The notes beneath the pieces were generated by a model, which ran no database searches, was not told the origin of the DNA, and saw only the letters and a program-made list of their open reading frames with translations. Of a stretch of 33,797 bases of DNA, positions 1 to 10,819 are shown one piece after another (the first letter of the stretch is position 1; each line of letters starts with the position of its first letter). The DNA comes from Apostichopus californicus. Its lineage: Eukaryota; Echinodermata; Holothuroidea; Aspidochirotida; Stichopodidae. Where the stretch lies: NCBI GenBank assembly GCA_020650975.1, contig JAIPMN010001210.1:1-33797 (forward strand). Reading direction: 5' to 3'. The position numbers and the translations under genes were made by a program.

Positions 1-218
1 CAGTTGGTATTTTGATTGAGCATTTAGCGACAGGTTTACCCGGTGGTCACATCATCGTCGGGATACTGCAATCTTTGGCCACGGGAACATTGATGTATGT
101 TACATTCTTCGAAATACTTCCAGAAGAACTTCGATTTAAAGGATCTTTGTTACGATTTTTGTCGCTGTTTTTCGGGGTCGGAATTATTGCTTTCCTCATA
201 GGTTACTTCGCTGAGTAG
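1..218 (+). CDS. ZIP-family zinc transporter, last coding exon (partial)
   Basis: This is the C-terminal exon of a ZIP (SLC39) metal transporter, most like the SLC39A1/2/3 subgroup, which moves Zn2+ into the cytosol across the plasma or vesicle membrane. The frame is open from base 3 and stops at TAG 216-218. It encodes about 71 residues with two hydrophobic segments. The first holds the family-typical stretch LATGTLMYVTFFEILPEEL and the second reads LLRFLSLFFGVGIIAFLIGYF, matching the last two membrane helices (TM7-TM8) and the short extracellular tail of ZIP1/ZIP3. All upstream exons, including the histidine-rich metal-site helices TM4-TM5, lie outside the window, so the subfamily cannot be fixed. 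Window bases 1-3 (cag) might be the end of an intron, but this cannot be proven. The family call is firm and the paralogue is open. Confidence 0.85.
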   Translation, partial: VGILIEHLATGLPGGHIIVGILQSLATGTLMYVTFFEILPEELRFKGSLLRFLSLFFGVGIIAFLIGYFAE

Positions 219-685
219 CATATATAGATATTAAACTCTAGACCATTCACGGGAACAATGGGAAAATTTGCTATAAACATTAATTGGCGATGTTATATTA
301 TTTGAAGGAAGACGAAGTTGTGAAGACTGAGTCTGTTTTGTTGTTTGGGTTTTTGCATCGTGTCTTAATGCAATAACTTTCCTCCATGACTCGAGTCACT
401 GTGTATTTATATGGGGCACATAAAGCCTATATGAAGCCCATTCCAGTCAATACTCTAGGTGCATACAGTGGCGTACCAACGAGCAACAAAGCCTCGGTGC
501 GGCAATGGAAATCTGGCCACTGGCCACAAAGGAGAGTTGACATTCACCCAAACCAACCATGGTTAGGGCTCCAGGGAGCATTATTTTTATCTGGCACATC
601 TAGACGCCAGGATATGACACTCAAACTTTTTGTGTGAGAGCAGGATTTCATTTTGGCCAATAAACGCAGACTCAGTGGGTACTTG
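219..685 (+). other. 3' UTR of the ZIP transporter
   Basis: Noncoding sequence follows the ZIP stop codon up to the first good poly(A) signal. An open frame at 386-637 has no recognisable protein features and is best read as chance within the UTR. Confidence 0.5.
659..664 (+). terminator. Poly(A) signal AATAAA, ZIP transporter
   Basis: A canonical AATAAA lies about 440 bases after the ZIP stop. It is followed by a GT-rich stretch at about 677-700, as expected for a cleavage and polyadenylation element. Confidence 0.55.
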
Positions 686-1355
686 TTTTTGTCGTAATTA
701 AGTTTGTCACCATCCACCCCTCCCCCACTTTGGGGAACCCCGGCGGTCGCACTGGTCGCATCGTCCTATATCATGAGAGTTTATACGCCACTGCTTCAAC
801 TGGTTCAAACGAGGGTTAAATATGAACGGCATCGTATGCATGTGAACTGATAAATTACAGAAAAGGTGTACAAATTGATGCATGCCTATCATCATACAGC
901 ACCGCCATTATCAGCACCAGGGGAGGGGAAAAGGGGGGAGGGGAAACAATAGACAATATTCATGAAATTTGAATAGATGTGTGTCAGTTAGTCAGTGAAA
1001 TACTTATAAAAAAATGTCTGGGTCTAAAGTTTAAATTTCAGTCTAATGTTAGGAATTAAGTTTATTTTTAATTATTATTTGTGATATGTTTATTGATTTA
1101 CGTTTCTCTCTCATATGTTCTGTCAAATACGTTCACTTTAAAACAAACATGTGATTTGTGAGAAAAGTTCATTGACCCGAAAAGTGAAAGTGACTTGAAC
1201 CTTGAGTTCACACCTTTTGGCATAAAAAAACAAAACATATAGGCCTATATGAACGTTACAAAGGTTTCGGTTATAGCAGATTAGGTTAACTTGAGAATTT
1301 ATTTAGACCAATTGAATGTATGTTGGTTGTGTATTTGTTTGGAAAATTTGCCTTT

Positions 1356-1412
1356 GGTGCATCGTCCGGACCAGGAGCGGATTGACCAAACTAGGTTTGC
1401 AACCGATGCACC
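1356..1412. repeat. Short inverted repeat, possible transposon end
   Basis: Perfect 9-bp arms ggtgcatcg (1356-1364) and cgatgcacc (1404-1412) enclose a GC-richer loop that contains ggagcggattgacc. The following bases are also unusually GC-rich with several CpGs. The wording resembles ends of DNA-transposon remnants, but no target duplication or matching partner end was found. Confidence 0.25.
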
Positions 1413-1458
1413 ACAGGGTCCGAAGGGCCGTCCGGGTTAACAATCCGGCAAAAAGGCT

Positions 1459-1734
1459 TCAACTTTCTCTTGGGTCGCGAAAGATGATAGTTTCATCCAA
1501 GGTGACAAATGTGTCGCTGACTTGAAGGCCAACGCCGCCACTTGCATCACTCAGTTGCCAGTAGCATTTACCTTGAAGGACCAGTACAGCACCTCTGTGC
1601 GACACGTGTGACTGTTGTGTCATAACGTTGATACGATATCCTTTCTGGGACTTGTAGAGAGGGCGTTTGATGTGTCTCGTATGTGACTTTAAAGAACTTT
1701 TATTACATGTTATCATTACTTGTATCACGTTCAT
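1459..1734 (-). pseudogene. Coding-like fragment of unknown family
   Basis: I do not recognise this. The minus strand carries a 91-codon open frame whose central part (roughly codons 20-91) has balanced, protein-like composition, including GAVLVLQGKCYWQLSDASGG and a terminal DETIIFRDPRES before the stop. The patch is richer in G+C and in CpG than its surroundings, which makes a captured exon, a transposon-coded fragment or a young pseudogene plausible. No convincing splice acceptor or donor borders the good part, and the ATG at the start lies in low-quality sequence. It overlaps nothing else annotated. A chance open frame cannot be excluded. Confidence 0.2.
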
Positions 1735-2892
1735 AGCAAATATTGGCAGTTTGGGGTTTATTGCAACGTATTATTATTATTATGGTTATATTTCTACTGT
1801 TTTTTATTCTACACTTAAATGGCAATTTTGGGTTTTGAGTAAGAACTTCTGCACTACAAATCAACTTAAGTACAGTATTTTCATTTCATCTGGTGTGATG
1901 TGTTTCTGGATATATGTGGGGTAAAAAATTCTTTTGTTTTGCATTGTTTGTTTTTTCTCCAGCTTTCTGACTGACTCCTGTTAGTAGGCAAATACCCTGA
2001 AATCAGGTTTATCTTCTACCACGTGGGAGGGGGAGAGGAAGGGAGGAGTGAGTGAATGGGATAGTGAAGTCTTCTGTAAAGCTTGAGGAGTTGTACTAGG
2101 GTAGGGGAGGAGATAAGGAGGGACTATAGGAGCCAACTGGATTAATACAGTTGGTGTTCTGAATCCCTCTGTATATTTTGACCATATGTAAATAATATTT
2201 CATCTTGTGTTATAGTCGAATAATATCATTTATTTCCATATCGAAATTACCAAAACAAAACTAAGAGACAGAGTAAAAATCTTGCCAAAAACCATGGTAG
2301 AATAATACACATGTATTATCATAAACACAAAATATATTTTACATGTTGAGTTGGCCAAGTAGGTAATGGCTCCATGCATTCCACAGAACTATTTATCATA
2401 TCACATTAACAGTCATTTAATGGGGGTAACTACTGTACTGCAGTATATTCAGTGGTATCAACAAAGTTGAGAACAAACCCACACAGTATAACATGGTGAT
2501 GGCAATTATTAAGACTTAGAGTGAGAACCTAATTCTTTTAAATACCTTCCGATGTGCAAAACTAAGGCAGCTGGATATTCAAGCAGCGTGATAAAAATCC
2601 ATCTTTTTACTCAAGTGCTTTGACTGAGGAGAGAAGTTATACAATGCAAAGAGCTGCTATAAACTCAGGTACAAGAAATCTTTGGCCAGAGAGAATTTTT
2701 TCAAATCTCTTTACAAATGAAACCAATACTGTACACACATTTTAGAGCCTTGGAGAGAAAACTGCTGATTTCATCACTTCATATTTTATAGATATGATAT
2801 TTTTAAAGGTTTGTCTTCAAATATCTTCTGCTCTGACATACCTTATTTAACCAGAATGACAAAATGCATTGAAATAAGACTCCATGCTTTCT

Positions 2893-3140
2893 ATCTTGAG
2901 ATATAGTGTTTACAATATTTTCAGTGTTTGACCGCTGGGAACCTCAGATGACCTTTGACCTCCACCAGAACCTAAACCAATAGGGTTCTTCCTTTCAATA
3001 TGGCGCATCCACATGCAAAGTCTCAGGTTCATCGAAGTTACCCTTCTTGAGATATCGTGTTTACAAGCAAGGTATCACAAACAGACACACACGCCATCAT
3101 GACTGCATAGGTTTCTCTTCTCACTTAAACCATAAAGCCC
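2893..3140. repeat. Dispersed repeat, copy A
   Basis: Contains gagatat-gtgtttacaa twice (about 2898-2916 and 3049-3066, roughly 150 bp apart), atgacctttgacctccacca, and an acagacacacacgccatcat tail. The same words recur at 21141-21400 and, more weakly, at 27340-27850. This marks a diverged interspersed repeat with a period near 150 bp. Confidence 0.45.
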
Positions 3141-4642
3141 ATTTTTCAGGATGGCAACCAGTATTATTTAGTTATTTTTCAAACAATTTTACCATGCTTT
3201 CAATGCTTGTTTTAAAACAAAGATGTCATACTTTATAACAGCATTGTATTAAAGAATCAGTCCACTACGTATAAATTTCTCACCCAAAGTATCTCATTTC
3301 ATGGACAGAACAGACGTGACCGTGACAACCCGCATCTGACCGGATTTCACATCCAGGGAAGACAGTAAATTGATACCGTGCTATCATATCATATTTAGAC
3401 TGATGTTATTCAGTGTAACATTACTCTTACTAGTACAACTGCTATACTCCCCACACTCAGATGTAAAGTGATTTTCATATTAGCTTCACTATTTTTGAAA
3501 GTGAATTGAGTCAAACTCATAAAAATAAAAAGGAATATTCATTTTCAATATTTTTACTTCTTCGGTTCGTGTCAATCCAGGATAATTTTGATGAGAGCAA
3601 AATATAGCTACATGAAAACAAAGTTTGCGAGAAATAATTACATCACAACTAACATTACTCATTGTAAACAGTAAACCTATAACACTCTAGAAATGGTATC
3701 ACATTAAAGGTATTCACACCATGTGACAAAAACGTTTTGCATAAAGTAGTACTTTACAAGAATGGATAAATGCGATGTAATGCAACGTAACGATCCAGCA
3801 ACATATTTTCAACATGGTGAAACATGTGGAATTTCAAGCACTGTTTGTACTAGTCCTTACTTTCACTGTTTGCATTATATACATATACAATATAATAAAC
3901 AATGTCACTTTATTAAACAATGAATAATGTCCATCAAATTCACAAAAACAAATTTATGGATATTGTCCCCTGTACTTTCCATTTCAATAGAAATTATGTC
4001 AGTAAATGAAGAACATAAAAACTGGCCGGGAAATTATAAATAAACTAAAGATTAAGAAGAGTAAAGACATTTTTGGGCTAGAACAGGATTGACACCAAAC
4101 ACTGCAAGGTTAGAAGGGTCATGTCGATGACAAATATTTTCTGATCAATTTGCAACTCAAGCATCCAAATGGATGTTACATTTACAGAAACATGTTTACC
4201 CATGAAACAAATGGTTTATTGATTTTGCTATTGGTTTTTGATTGCATCTATTTAATCAATGTGTTTCGAGTATCATGTATTTGTACAGGACACTAAGGAG
4301 ATGGCAACTGAAGTATAATAAGTGTATACGTCTCTTGCTCTTTACTACTATACAATAACCATAACAGGTCTCCTTCTGGTAGAATGTTATTAAATTATTT
4401 TAGAACCACACCTTGTACACTCACCACTACCGCTTTTTAGAGTGAGCCTTCTTTGCAAAATTGCTCCAGCCACTTAAACAAAATGTAAAAGAAAGATTAT
4501 AAAAGCTTCTAGACATTGCATTCCTGAATGTATTGTCAGCTTACTTTACTGGTAGACTTCTAACACTGTAAGCACCAGTGAAGGGCTTTATAACAGTTTC
4601 ATCCATCCTCCAACTACACCATAGACTGTTCATTGGTTGGTG
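3141..4642. other. Convergent intergenic region and probable CCDC124 3' UTR
   Basis: AT-rich noncoding sequence with no exon I can support. On the minus strand, AATAAA occurs at 4215-4220 and 3909-3914 (TTTATT on the + strand). The first is the best candidate for CCDC124 polyadenylation, about 430 bases after its stop. Confidence 0.4.
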
Positions 4643-7600
4643 TCATCTTTGGTTGAGCGGGTTCTCCGGTGACTTCATCCAGTCCTTTTTAAGCATTTGC
4701 TTTAATTGCGACAAGCGAAGATTGGGATTTTCCGCTTTAAGGCGGGGTAGGTTCACTTCTTCAAAAGCAGCATAGGCTGCCTTCATTCTCCTCTCAGGGT
4801 GCATGTCTTTGGGTGCATCATCGTTGACACTGTGTAAGTAGAGTACCATAATAGAGGTTGCATGAGCAAGCACATTAAGATGACCAACTGAGCCTATTCG
4901 TGTAATACTAAGTTGTCATCAACTTGCAATTTATACCTGATTCAGAACATTTCTGAGTAACTTCAATTAATTTGCTAACGAATACATGCTAAGCCACGGA
5001 CTTGAGCAACAGAATTGTCTACTGGCAAATGTTTTAACACTAGAGTTTGATACCCAATGTGGATGGAAATAGTTTTATGAGTCATTAAAAGATGGATAAT
5101 GCAATCTACTCTATTTGTGTCTTAAACTTCTTCCAGGTTAGACAGTAAGACTAAACTCTGCATCACTCTGGCCCCTCCTCACACCCCCCCCCCCCGAAAT
5201 AAACGTGTCCCACATGGTGCTCTCTGAGAGAAAATGTCCAACATGCTTGATAGACCCGCATACTCCCCTGGCCAAATTTATAGTTGAGAGTTGTATTAGT
5301 ACTGTTACATCTTACACCATACATGAGCACAAATTGTACTTTAAGCAAGTCACAACCATTCTTTAATGCTAGACAAAAACAACCTAAAGATTAATTTTAA
5401 GATTAAACATTAATGTTTAGCCCCTAGCCTACAACATTTTACAGGAAATATAAAACTTGTTGTTTTTGTCATTTGGCTCACTACCAAAGATTTGCACCAT
5501 TTTTGTGGTGCAAAGATATATTTGTTAGTCATTGCCAATAATGTTAGAAAATGCATTATTAAACAACATTTGGGTGTGCACCTAGGTCATATATTGCTCT
5601 TATTAATGAAATGAAACTAGCTGCTATTTACAATTTTTTTTCTAAAGTTGTTGTCTTACCCAAGAACTGCTATAGCATCCTCCACATTCCTGGCTTCTTC
5701 CATGCCTTCTGCCTTGGCCTGCGCAACTGCAATGTTCACATTTTCCTCTAGTTGGACATCCAAATGAGTTGGAGTATTCTGCTTTCTTGCTTCTGCTTCA
5801 GCTGTTTCAAGGTTAAAGTAATTAATTTGATTGAGGCATTGAATAGAAACAGATCATCTAAGGAAAAGAGGTTTAAAGGTCCATTTTTTATCAGGAATTT
5901 TGAACATTCCATTGTCACTTACATTCATTGACAATTTGTTGGTCCAAACAATTATGCATGCACACCACACCCTTTCTTATTCATATTTTAAATCAACCAA
6001 TCAAATCATCTCTACCACATGACATCAGGCAATAACAACTGCCTCTTTCACTGGGCCTGTACTACTAGATGTAACTAAGTTATGCATTTTAGCAATTTCC
6101 TTTACACGTGACAATAACTGCCAATCGAAACCTCCACAAAGAAGGAAAATAAGCCCTTAATAGAAGTATACAAATATTCATTACGCATATTGAATCTTTC
6201 ATTAACACGAACGAGCTAGCTAGCCTAAAGCGGGGCAAATCATAGGTATAATACTTGCAGCCTGTACATACTATTAGTGTATTACTAACGAGTAATGTTA
6301 GTTTGGGTAATACAAATCAATGTGAAAACGAATCAATCATGGCAAATGCGAGGGATATAAATACAATAAATCATAGACTAGACTTACGCTATAGTCCTCA
6401 GGCTTGAGGCCTTTGACATAATCCACGGTATGTTCTGAAAATTTGTTCTAAAAATTTCAATTTAACGTGTTGTTCAAATTGACCATCGGTGTGTGACTCG
6501 ATTCATGATTGACAACATGTTATAGCATAGTCAGTCATTTCCGACATTGAGCTTGGATTTTCCGTAAACTAATGATGGTTTTGGTCATGATTTCTTTGTT
6601 TCTTTTGTAACTTTTGAACTTGTGTTAAGTTTCATTTTACATGTTAATGGGTTTAATTTCTAATTGGAAAGCCATTTAGTGTTGCTAAATAAACAGATTT
6701 TCAACATTTTCAGGTTATTAAGATGATTCTCACAGCTGGGTTAGATTATCTGGAGGCGGTACAAGTTTCTTTGTCTAAAACAGCCTTATGAATGTGATTT
6801 CCAAAACTATTTTAACGAATCTATCCAGAAAATTATCATATTGCGTTACATTACATTATAATAGAAAAAAACAAGATTGCAAAATGCTTTTCACCTTTTT
6901 GGGCTGCAATTTGATTGGCAACAACCTGAGCCTTTGTCAGCTTCGATGGTTTTACTGGTTTTCCCTTGATTATCTCTTCTTCTTCTTCGAGAAGTTTCTT
7001 ATTCTCATTCTTTCTTGCTAAATCTTCCAATCTCTTCTTCTCCTTGTCTGTCTATCAAGAGAAATAAACATCATTACATCAAATTTCATCCTGCTAAGTA
7101 CAGTAATTTTGAATGCACCAATTTAAAAGTTGTAAAAACATTTCAAATTTTGGCAAAATTTGGGTCCCTAGTTGCTTCTGTATGTCTTGTGACACTATAA
7201 AGTATTGGCAGGACATTGTCTTCATATTTCCAGGGAGAAAAGTGCCTTGTGCAGCGTAATACTGTCAACATAAATATACTACAAGAATGAACCTCACATT
7301 GTTCTAAAAAATTAAAAAAATTAGTGTTTGATGTTATATAAAAGAGGTGGATTGGATTCACTAATAATGTTGTGAATCTGAAATGACTTCCAAAATTGAA
7401 GTAGAATTTCCTTATCATGATTCACTTAAATAGTCCAGTTTATCTTAGGTCTTTTGTCTTCACTCTAGTAAGTGAGAAAGTGGATAGTCACTGAGGTCTT
7501 CATTCCTTTTCTTTTAATTCTTTGATGAAGACATGGTACTGACAAAATTAAGTCACAACTTACTACTCACAGTGCACTAAAAATCAGATTCCAGTACACA

Positions 7601-7792
7601 TTGTTTGAGTGGTAAAACATTGTAGATAATTACCTTCCGTTGCTGTTTCTTGGCAAGTTGCCGATTATCATCTTTCCATGCAGCATCTTCCTTCTCTTTG
7701 TCTGATTTTGCCTTCTCAGCTGCTTTCGCATCAGCTTTGCGGGCTCTGGCCTGCACAGCTTTAGTATTTTCAGTTGGAAACTTCTTTGGCAT
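4643..7792 (-). CDS. CCDC124: Coiled-coil domain-containing protein 124 (ribosome-associated, Lso2-like), complete
   Basis: Four coding exons assemble in frame: 7634-7792, 6895-7051, 5660-5801 and 4643-4829, giving 645 nt and 214 aa plus TGA (human about 223). All introns are GT-AG. The start MPKKFPTENTKAVQARARKA is the family N-terminus, and the ATG has G at -3. Residues 1-53 carry the basic helix (AKAAEKAKSDKEKEDAAWKD) that binds ribosomes in Lso2/CCDC124. Exon 2 continues the lysine/glutamate coiled coil (about 54-105), with GKPVKPSKLTKAQVVANQIA at its end. The C-terminal exon has HPERRMKAAYAAFEEVNLPR and RLSQLKQMLKKDWMKSPENP, the most conserved part of the family. CCDC124 is known as a ribosome-hibernation/recovery factor and also as a midbody protein. 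The protein ends right after NPLNQR, where vertebrate forms run on a little. Identification is very secure. Confidence 0.95.
5184..5195. repeat. Homopolymer C run (12) in CCDC124 intron 3
   Basis: Twelve C in a row, read as a G run in the CCDC124 transcript. Confidence 0.9.
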
Positions 7793-9425
7793 GACTTCGG
7801 TTTGTTGGTCTAAGGTTGACTAGCACTGGTGAAACCTTATAGAATCAGATCTCTGAAGAAATGATAAAGCATGTGGATGCAATTTCAATTGAACCAATAT
7901 GATGTTCCAGTGAAATATGCAGGGGAAAAAATTGTCTATTTCCTTGTCTTTTCCTTCTACAACCTGAAACTGTTTTGTGAAAATAAATTTTGGCAGGATG
8001 TGTTTTTTCCCTACGCATGCCGAAAATATTGAAACAACCAACCTAGGGAAGACAAATAAAACAATAGTATGATCTAGGTTATGACCCAACTGCTATGAAA
8101 AAGAATCAAAAGGGGTTATATCCAGCATATTTGGCAACTGTAGGTACAAAAATGGCCACACAAATCATGTACATGTAACAATGGCAGAGTGTTTGAGGAA
8201 TATGAAGGACTTCTTTTGCACAAAAGTCATAAAGAATTTACTTTTCTAATCTACTCTTTCGAGAAATTGACCAATGCAGGCAGAATTTGGGGTGTAATAA
8301 CATATGGTATAGCTAGATCACAAGGAGTTTGCAGGCAGTTCTTTAACTTACTTAGCACACCGAACACTCTGCAAACCGTTATAGACGTTTTAACCACCAG
8401 TTATTAATTTGTACAGTTTGCATTTCCTTAATCCCTAGGACTAGCTAATATCAATCAAGCCATAAGCTACTTTAGGGATAAATATTATGAGGTGAGGAAT
8501 TGGTAGGCTTAGGCTATCGCCATAACGTTAGGCCTACTCCACAGTAATTTGTGTCTTGCCCTATCTGTGAAATTGTGACCAAAACCAGTGTATATTTTGC
8601 ATAAATACATCTTGGTGGAACCCATCCTGCTACTGTATTCCGGGTGCTTAGGTCCTAGGCTTTACTTAGACCCACTTCCATCTGTGCCATGCGAGCGTAT
8701 GTCAAGAAGACAGCCACAAAATGGTTAGGGAAACACGCTTAGAAATAGGATTCACGGGTCTACTCTCATACTGTTAGTTTTAAATTCCTGGGCTTGGTTA
8801 GCCATTTATGGAATATTTTCTGTTAAAAAGAACCATTTTCACAGCAGCCGTTGAGTCATCTTTTAGAACAATCTTACCAGGTTCCTGTTATTGTTGATGT
8901 TCCAATTGCAAATACTGTAGAGCTCTTCGCAATCATTATGTATCAGTAGCGCGATAAAATAAAGAGAAAAGGATTGGTCAGTTGTCGCGCTTTTATTACC
9001 TGGTAGCAGGACGAGTACGAAAGTACCGGTTGTTACCAGTACAGGCTTTTCGTAGATGGTGATTATGATGCCACATACTGAATCATTTAAACTTGTCTTC
9101 CAAATAATGTTACATTAGTCTCTTAATAGTTAACCCTAATTTTCTATGTTATTTCATTGATACAAAATCTTTAGGTGACCTTATCATCTACACGTGAGCA
9201 ACTCTAATTAATATTGGTTACAATATAAATGGTGCGTGATTATATGATCCTTGTGTATTGGCGCTATATCGTTTTCGTTGAATTCACACATTGGCCGATG
9301 ATTTCACAATCACGGAAGTACACCTACTGTATATCCTGTAGACCTTACATAGCTTATTCTGGTTGAATTTTGAGACAGATAGCTTCTTTTTCATAATTAC
9401 AGACATTTAATTATTTATTTTAAGT
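7793..9425. other. Divergent intergenic region between CCDC124 and the 93-aa gene
   Basis: About 1.6 kb with no supported coding exon. The upstream half is AT-rich. The stretch 8940-9060 is locally CpG-richer and is the likeliest promoter area (separate entry). Noncoding 5' exons of either gene may lie here but cannot be placed. Confidence 0.4.
8940..9060. promoter_or_regulatory. Candidate bidirectional promoter segment
   Basis: Inside an AT-rich gap this segment has several CpGs (agcgcgat, gtcgcgc, acgagtacg, accgg) and an inverted CCAAT box, ATTGG at 8973-8977, oriented for minus-strand transcription toward CCDC124. It sits between two divergent start codons. Support is compositional only. 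Confidence 0.25.
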
Positions 9426-9707
9426 ATGGAAGAAGACCAGCAGAATACGCCTCCAGCCCCAGCACAAAATGGGCACGGGGTAACAGAGGAAGAGAAGGAG
9501 CAAGCATCGAAAGAAGTAACTCAAACAGATCGCATCAACAAATCACTACTAAATTCTTTTCTCCAACGTTTAGACGACGCAAATTCAGGTTCCAACTTCC
9601 CAAAGGTGGAGAGGATTAACACCGACGATACACAACCACCAGAGGAAAGAGATGATGAAAAGTGGGATGATGACAATGAGTCAACAGAGCAGAACACAGA
9701 CCGATAG
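9426..9707 (+). CDS. Small acidic hydrophilic protein, 93 aa, unknown function
   Basis: I do not recognise the family. The open frame has a strong start context (A at -3, G at +4) and an in-frame TAA 16 bases upstream of the ATG, so this ATG is the natural start. The protein is polar and largely disordered-looking. Residues 1-32 are rich in E, Q, P and A. A short amphipathic helix follows, TDRINKSLLNSFLQRLDDA (about 34-52), likely the conserved core. The tail is very acidic (PPEERDDEKWDDDNESTEQN). There is no signal peptide or membrane segment. The coding-like composition, start context and a poly(A) signal 320 bases downstream support a real single-exon gene. It is divergent from CCDC124 and convergent with DCP2. 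A short adaptor or complex subunit binding through the helix is a guess. Confidence 0.7.
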   Translation: MEEDQQNTPPAPAQNGHGVTEEEKEQASKEVTQTDRINKSLLNSFLQRLDDANSGSNFPKVERINTDDTQPPEERDDEKWDDDNESTEQNTDR

Positions 9708-10028
9708 TAGCCTTTCTTTAACTCGATCGAAGGGTTCCTGTAATAACAAGGTGACCAACAATAGCCTATCCTCACATTAATTTTTAGTATTCCTCCATTT
9801 TGTGGTCATTATTCAAAGCCTTAAATACCTTCAGGGTTCCCCTGGTATTCATTTTGTGAGGTGGCCGCCTCTCTGTATTTTGCGAACACCTCGCAAAAAT
9901 GTTACCAACATCGCTGCCTATATCACTGTTTCAGAGATGGAATTAAAAATACAATGATTGCAATCAAACTTTTTAATGCATGCCATCATCTGAAATTGAA
10001 AAATTGGCTGTGAACACTAAATTATAGC

Positions 10029-10034
10029 AATAAA
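10029..10034 (+). terminator. Poly(A) signal AATAAA, 93-aa gene
   Basis: A canonical AATAAA lies 322 bases after the TAG stop and is followed by a T/GT-rich stretch around 10060-10085. Confidence 0.5.
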
Positions 10035-10785
10035 CAAAAGTTCTTCTGCCTATATAACATAATGTTTTGGTCTAATTTATTGTTAGGACGATTGACAGTA
10101 GGATGTTTAACAAATTTTCCGAGCGACCATATGTTTGTCCCATTTCCAGGTTTCTACATAAAGAATAACATAAAGAATGATACCTTTCCTACTGTATGAC
10201 CTGATAAAGTTGCACACTGTAGGTCAAATGCATCATAATGATCACATGCGTCTCTCCTATGGTAAGGAAATTCCCCTAGAGTAATGGTTTAAGGGTAGAC
10301 GGTCATATGCTGTATGAGTTGAAAAGAGAATCATCGATAACTACTGTATGTATTCTTAATTTCTGACCTTAAATACAATGTTGTGCAGCTGGAAATGTGT
10401 TAGTTTATCTCATACTTCATTATAAACTGTTGTTTCTCCCTAAACAGGTTCACAAAATGAAATGTACATTTGTGGCAGGAACTTATAGGACCATATGGCC
10501 ATTTTCAGGAACTCATTTGCAAGTAGCAAACTGCAGTGTACCGAGCAAACTTCTCCAGAACTTAGATCAGGCCAAAGTGTTGCTATGTTGGCAATATGTG
10601 ATTTGCTAGAATTCATCCATGAACAATAAATGAAATACATGTAATTGGTTGGTGTAAATGAAATGTAAACCACAGCGATCAACCTACAGCATGATCATCT
10701 TGTTCAACCAGAGCTCTAGGTTCTCTATGCAGCACATGTGGAAACCCGACATTTAATTGGAATATTTGAAAACAATTACTTGTTA

Positions 10786-10819
10786 AACCATGGAGGTAAA
10801 AACTTTTACCTCCATGGTT
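10786..10819. repeat. Near-perfect palindrome
   Basis: 16-bp perfect arms (aaccatggaggtaaaa and its complement) are separated by 2 bases. With one small indel, similarity continues outward to a cttg...caag pair, giving arms of about 23 bp. No target duplication is obvious. Confidence 0.8.

Larger units (their letters stand above)
700..2890. other. Intergenic region, mostly anonymous, with one CpG-rich island-like patch
   Basis: This gap lies between two convergent genes. It contains short purine-rich stretches (about 2020-2130), a small TTA-rich tract near 1770, and the coding-like patch at 1459-1734 described separately. I see no other exon or RNA gene. Confidence 0.5.

Noticed and set aside
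386-637. 83-aa plus-strand frame downstream of the ZIP exon
   Set aside because: It lies in the 3' UTR before the poly(A) signal and has no domain or family feature.
10397-10609. 70-aa plus-strand frame after a tttctccctaaacag acceptor-like site
   Set aside because: It lies beyond the poly(A) signal of the 93-aa gene and its composition is not protein-like.
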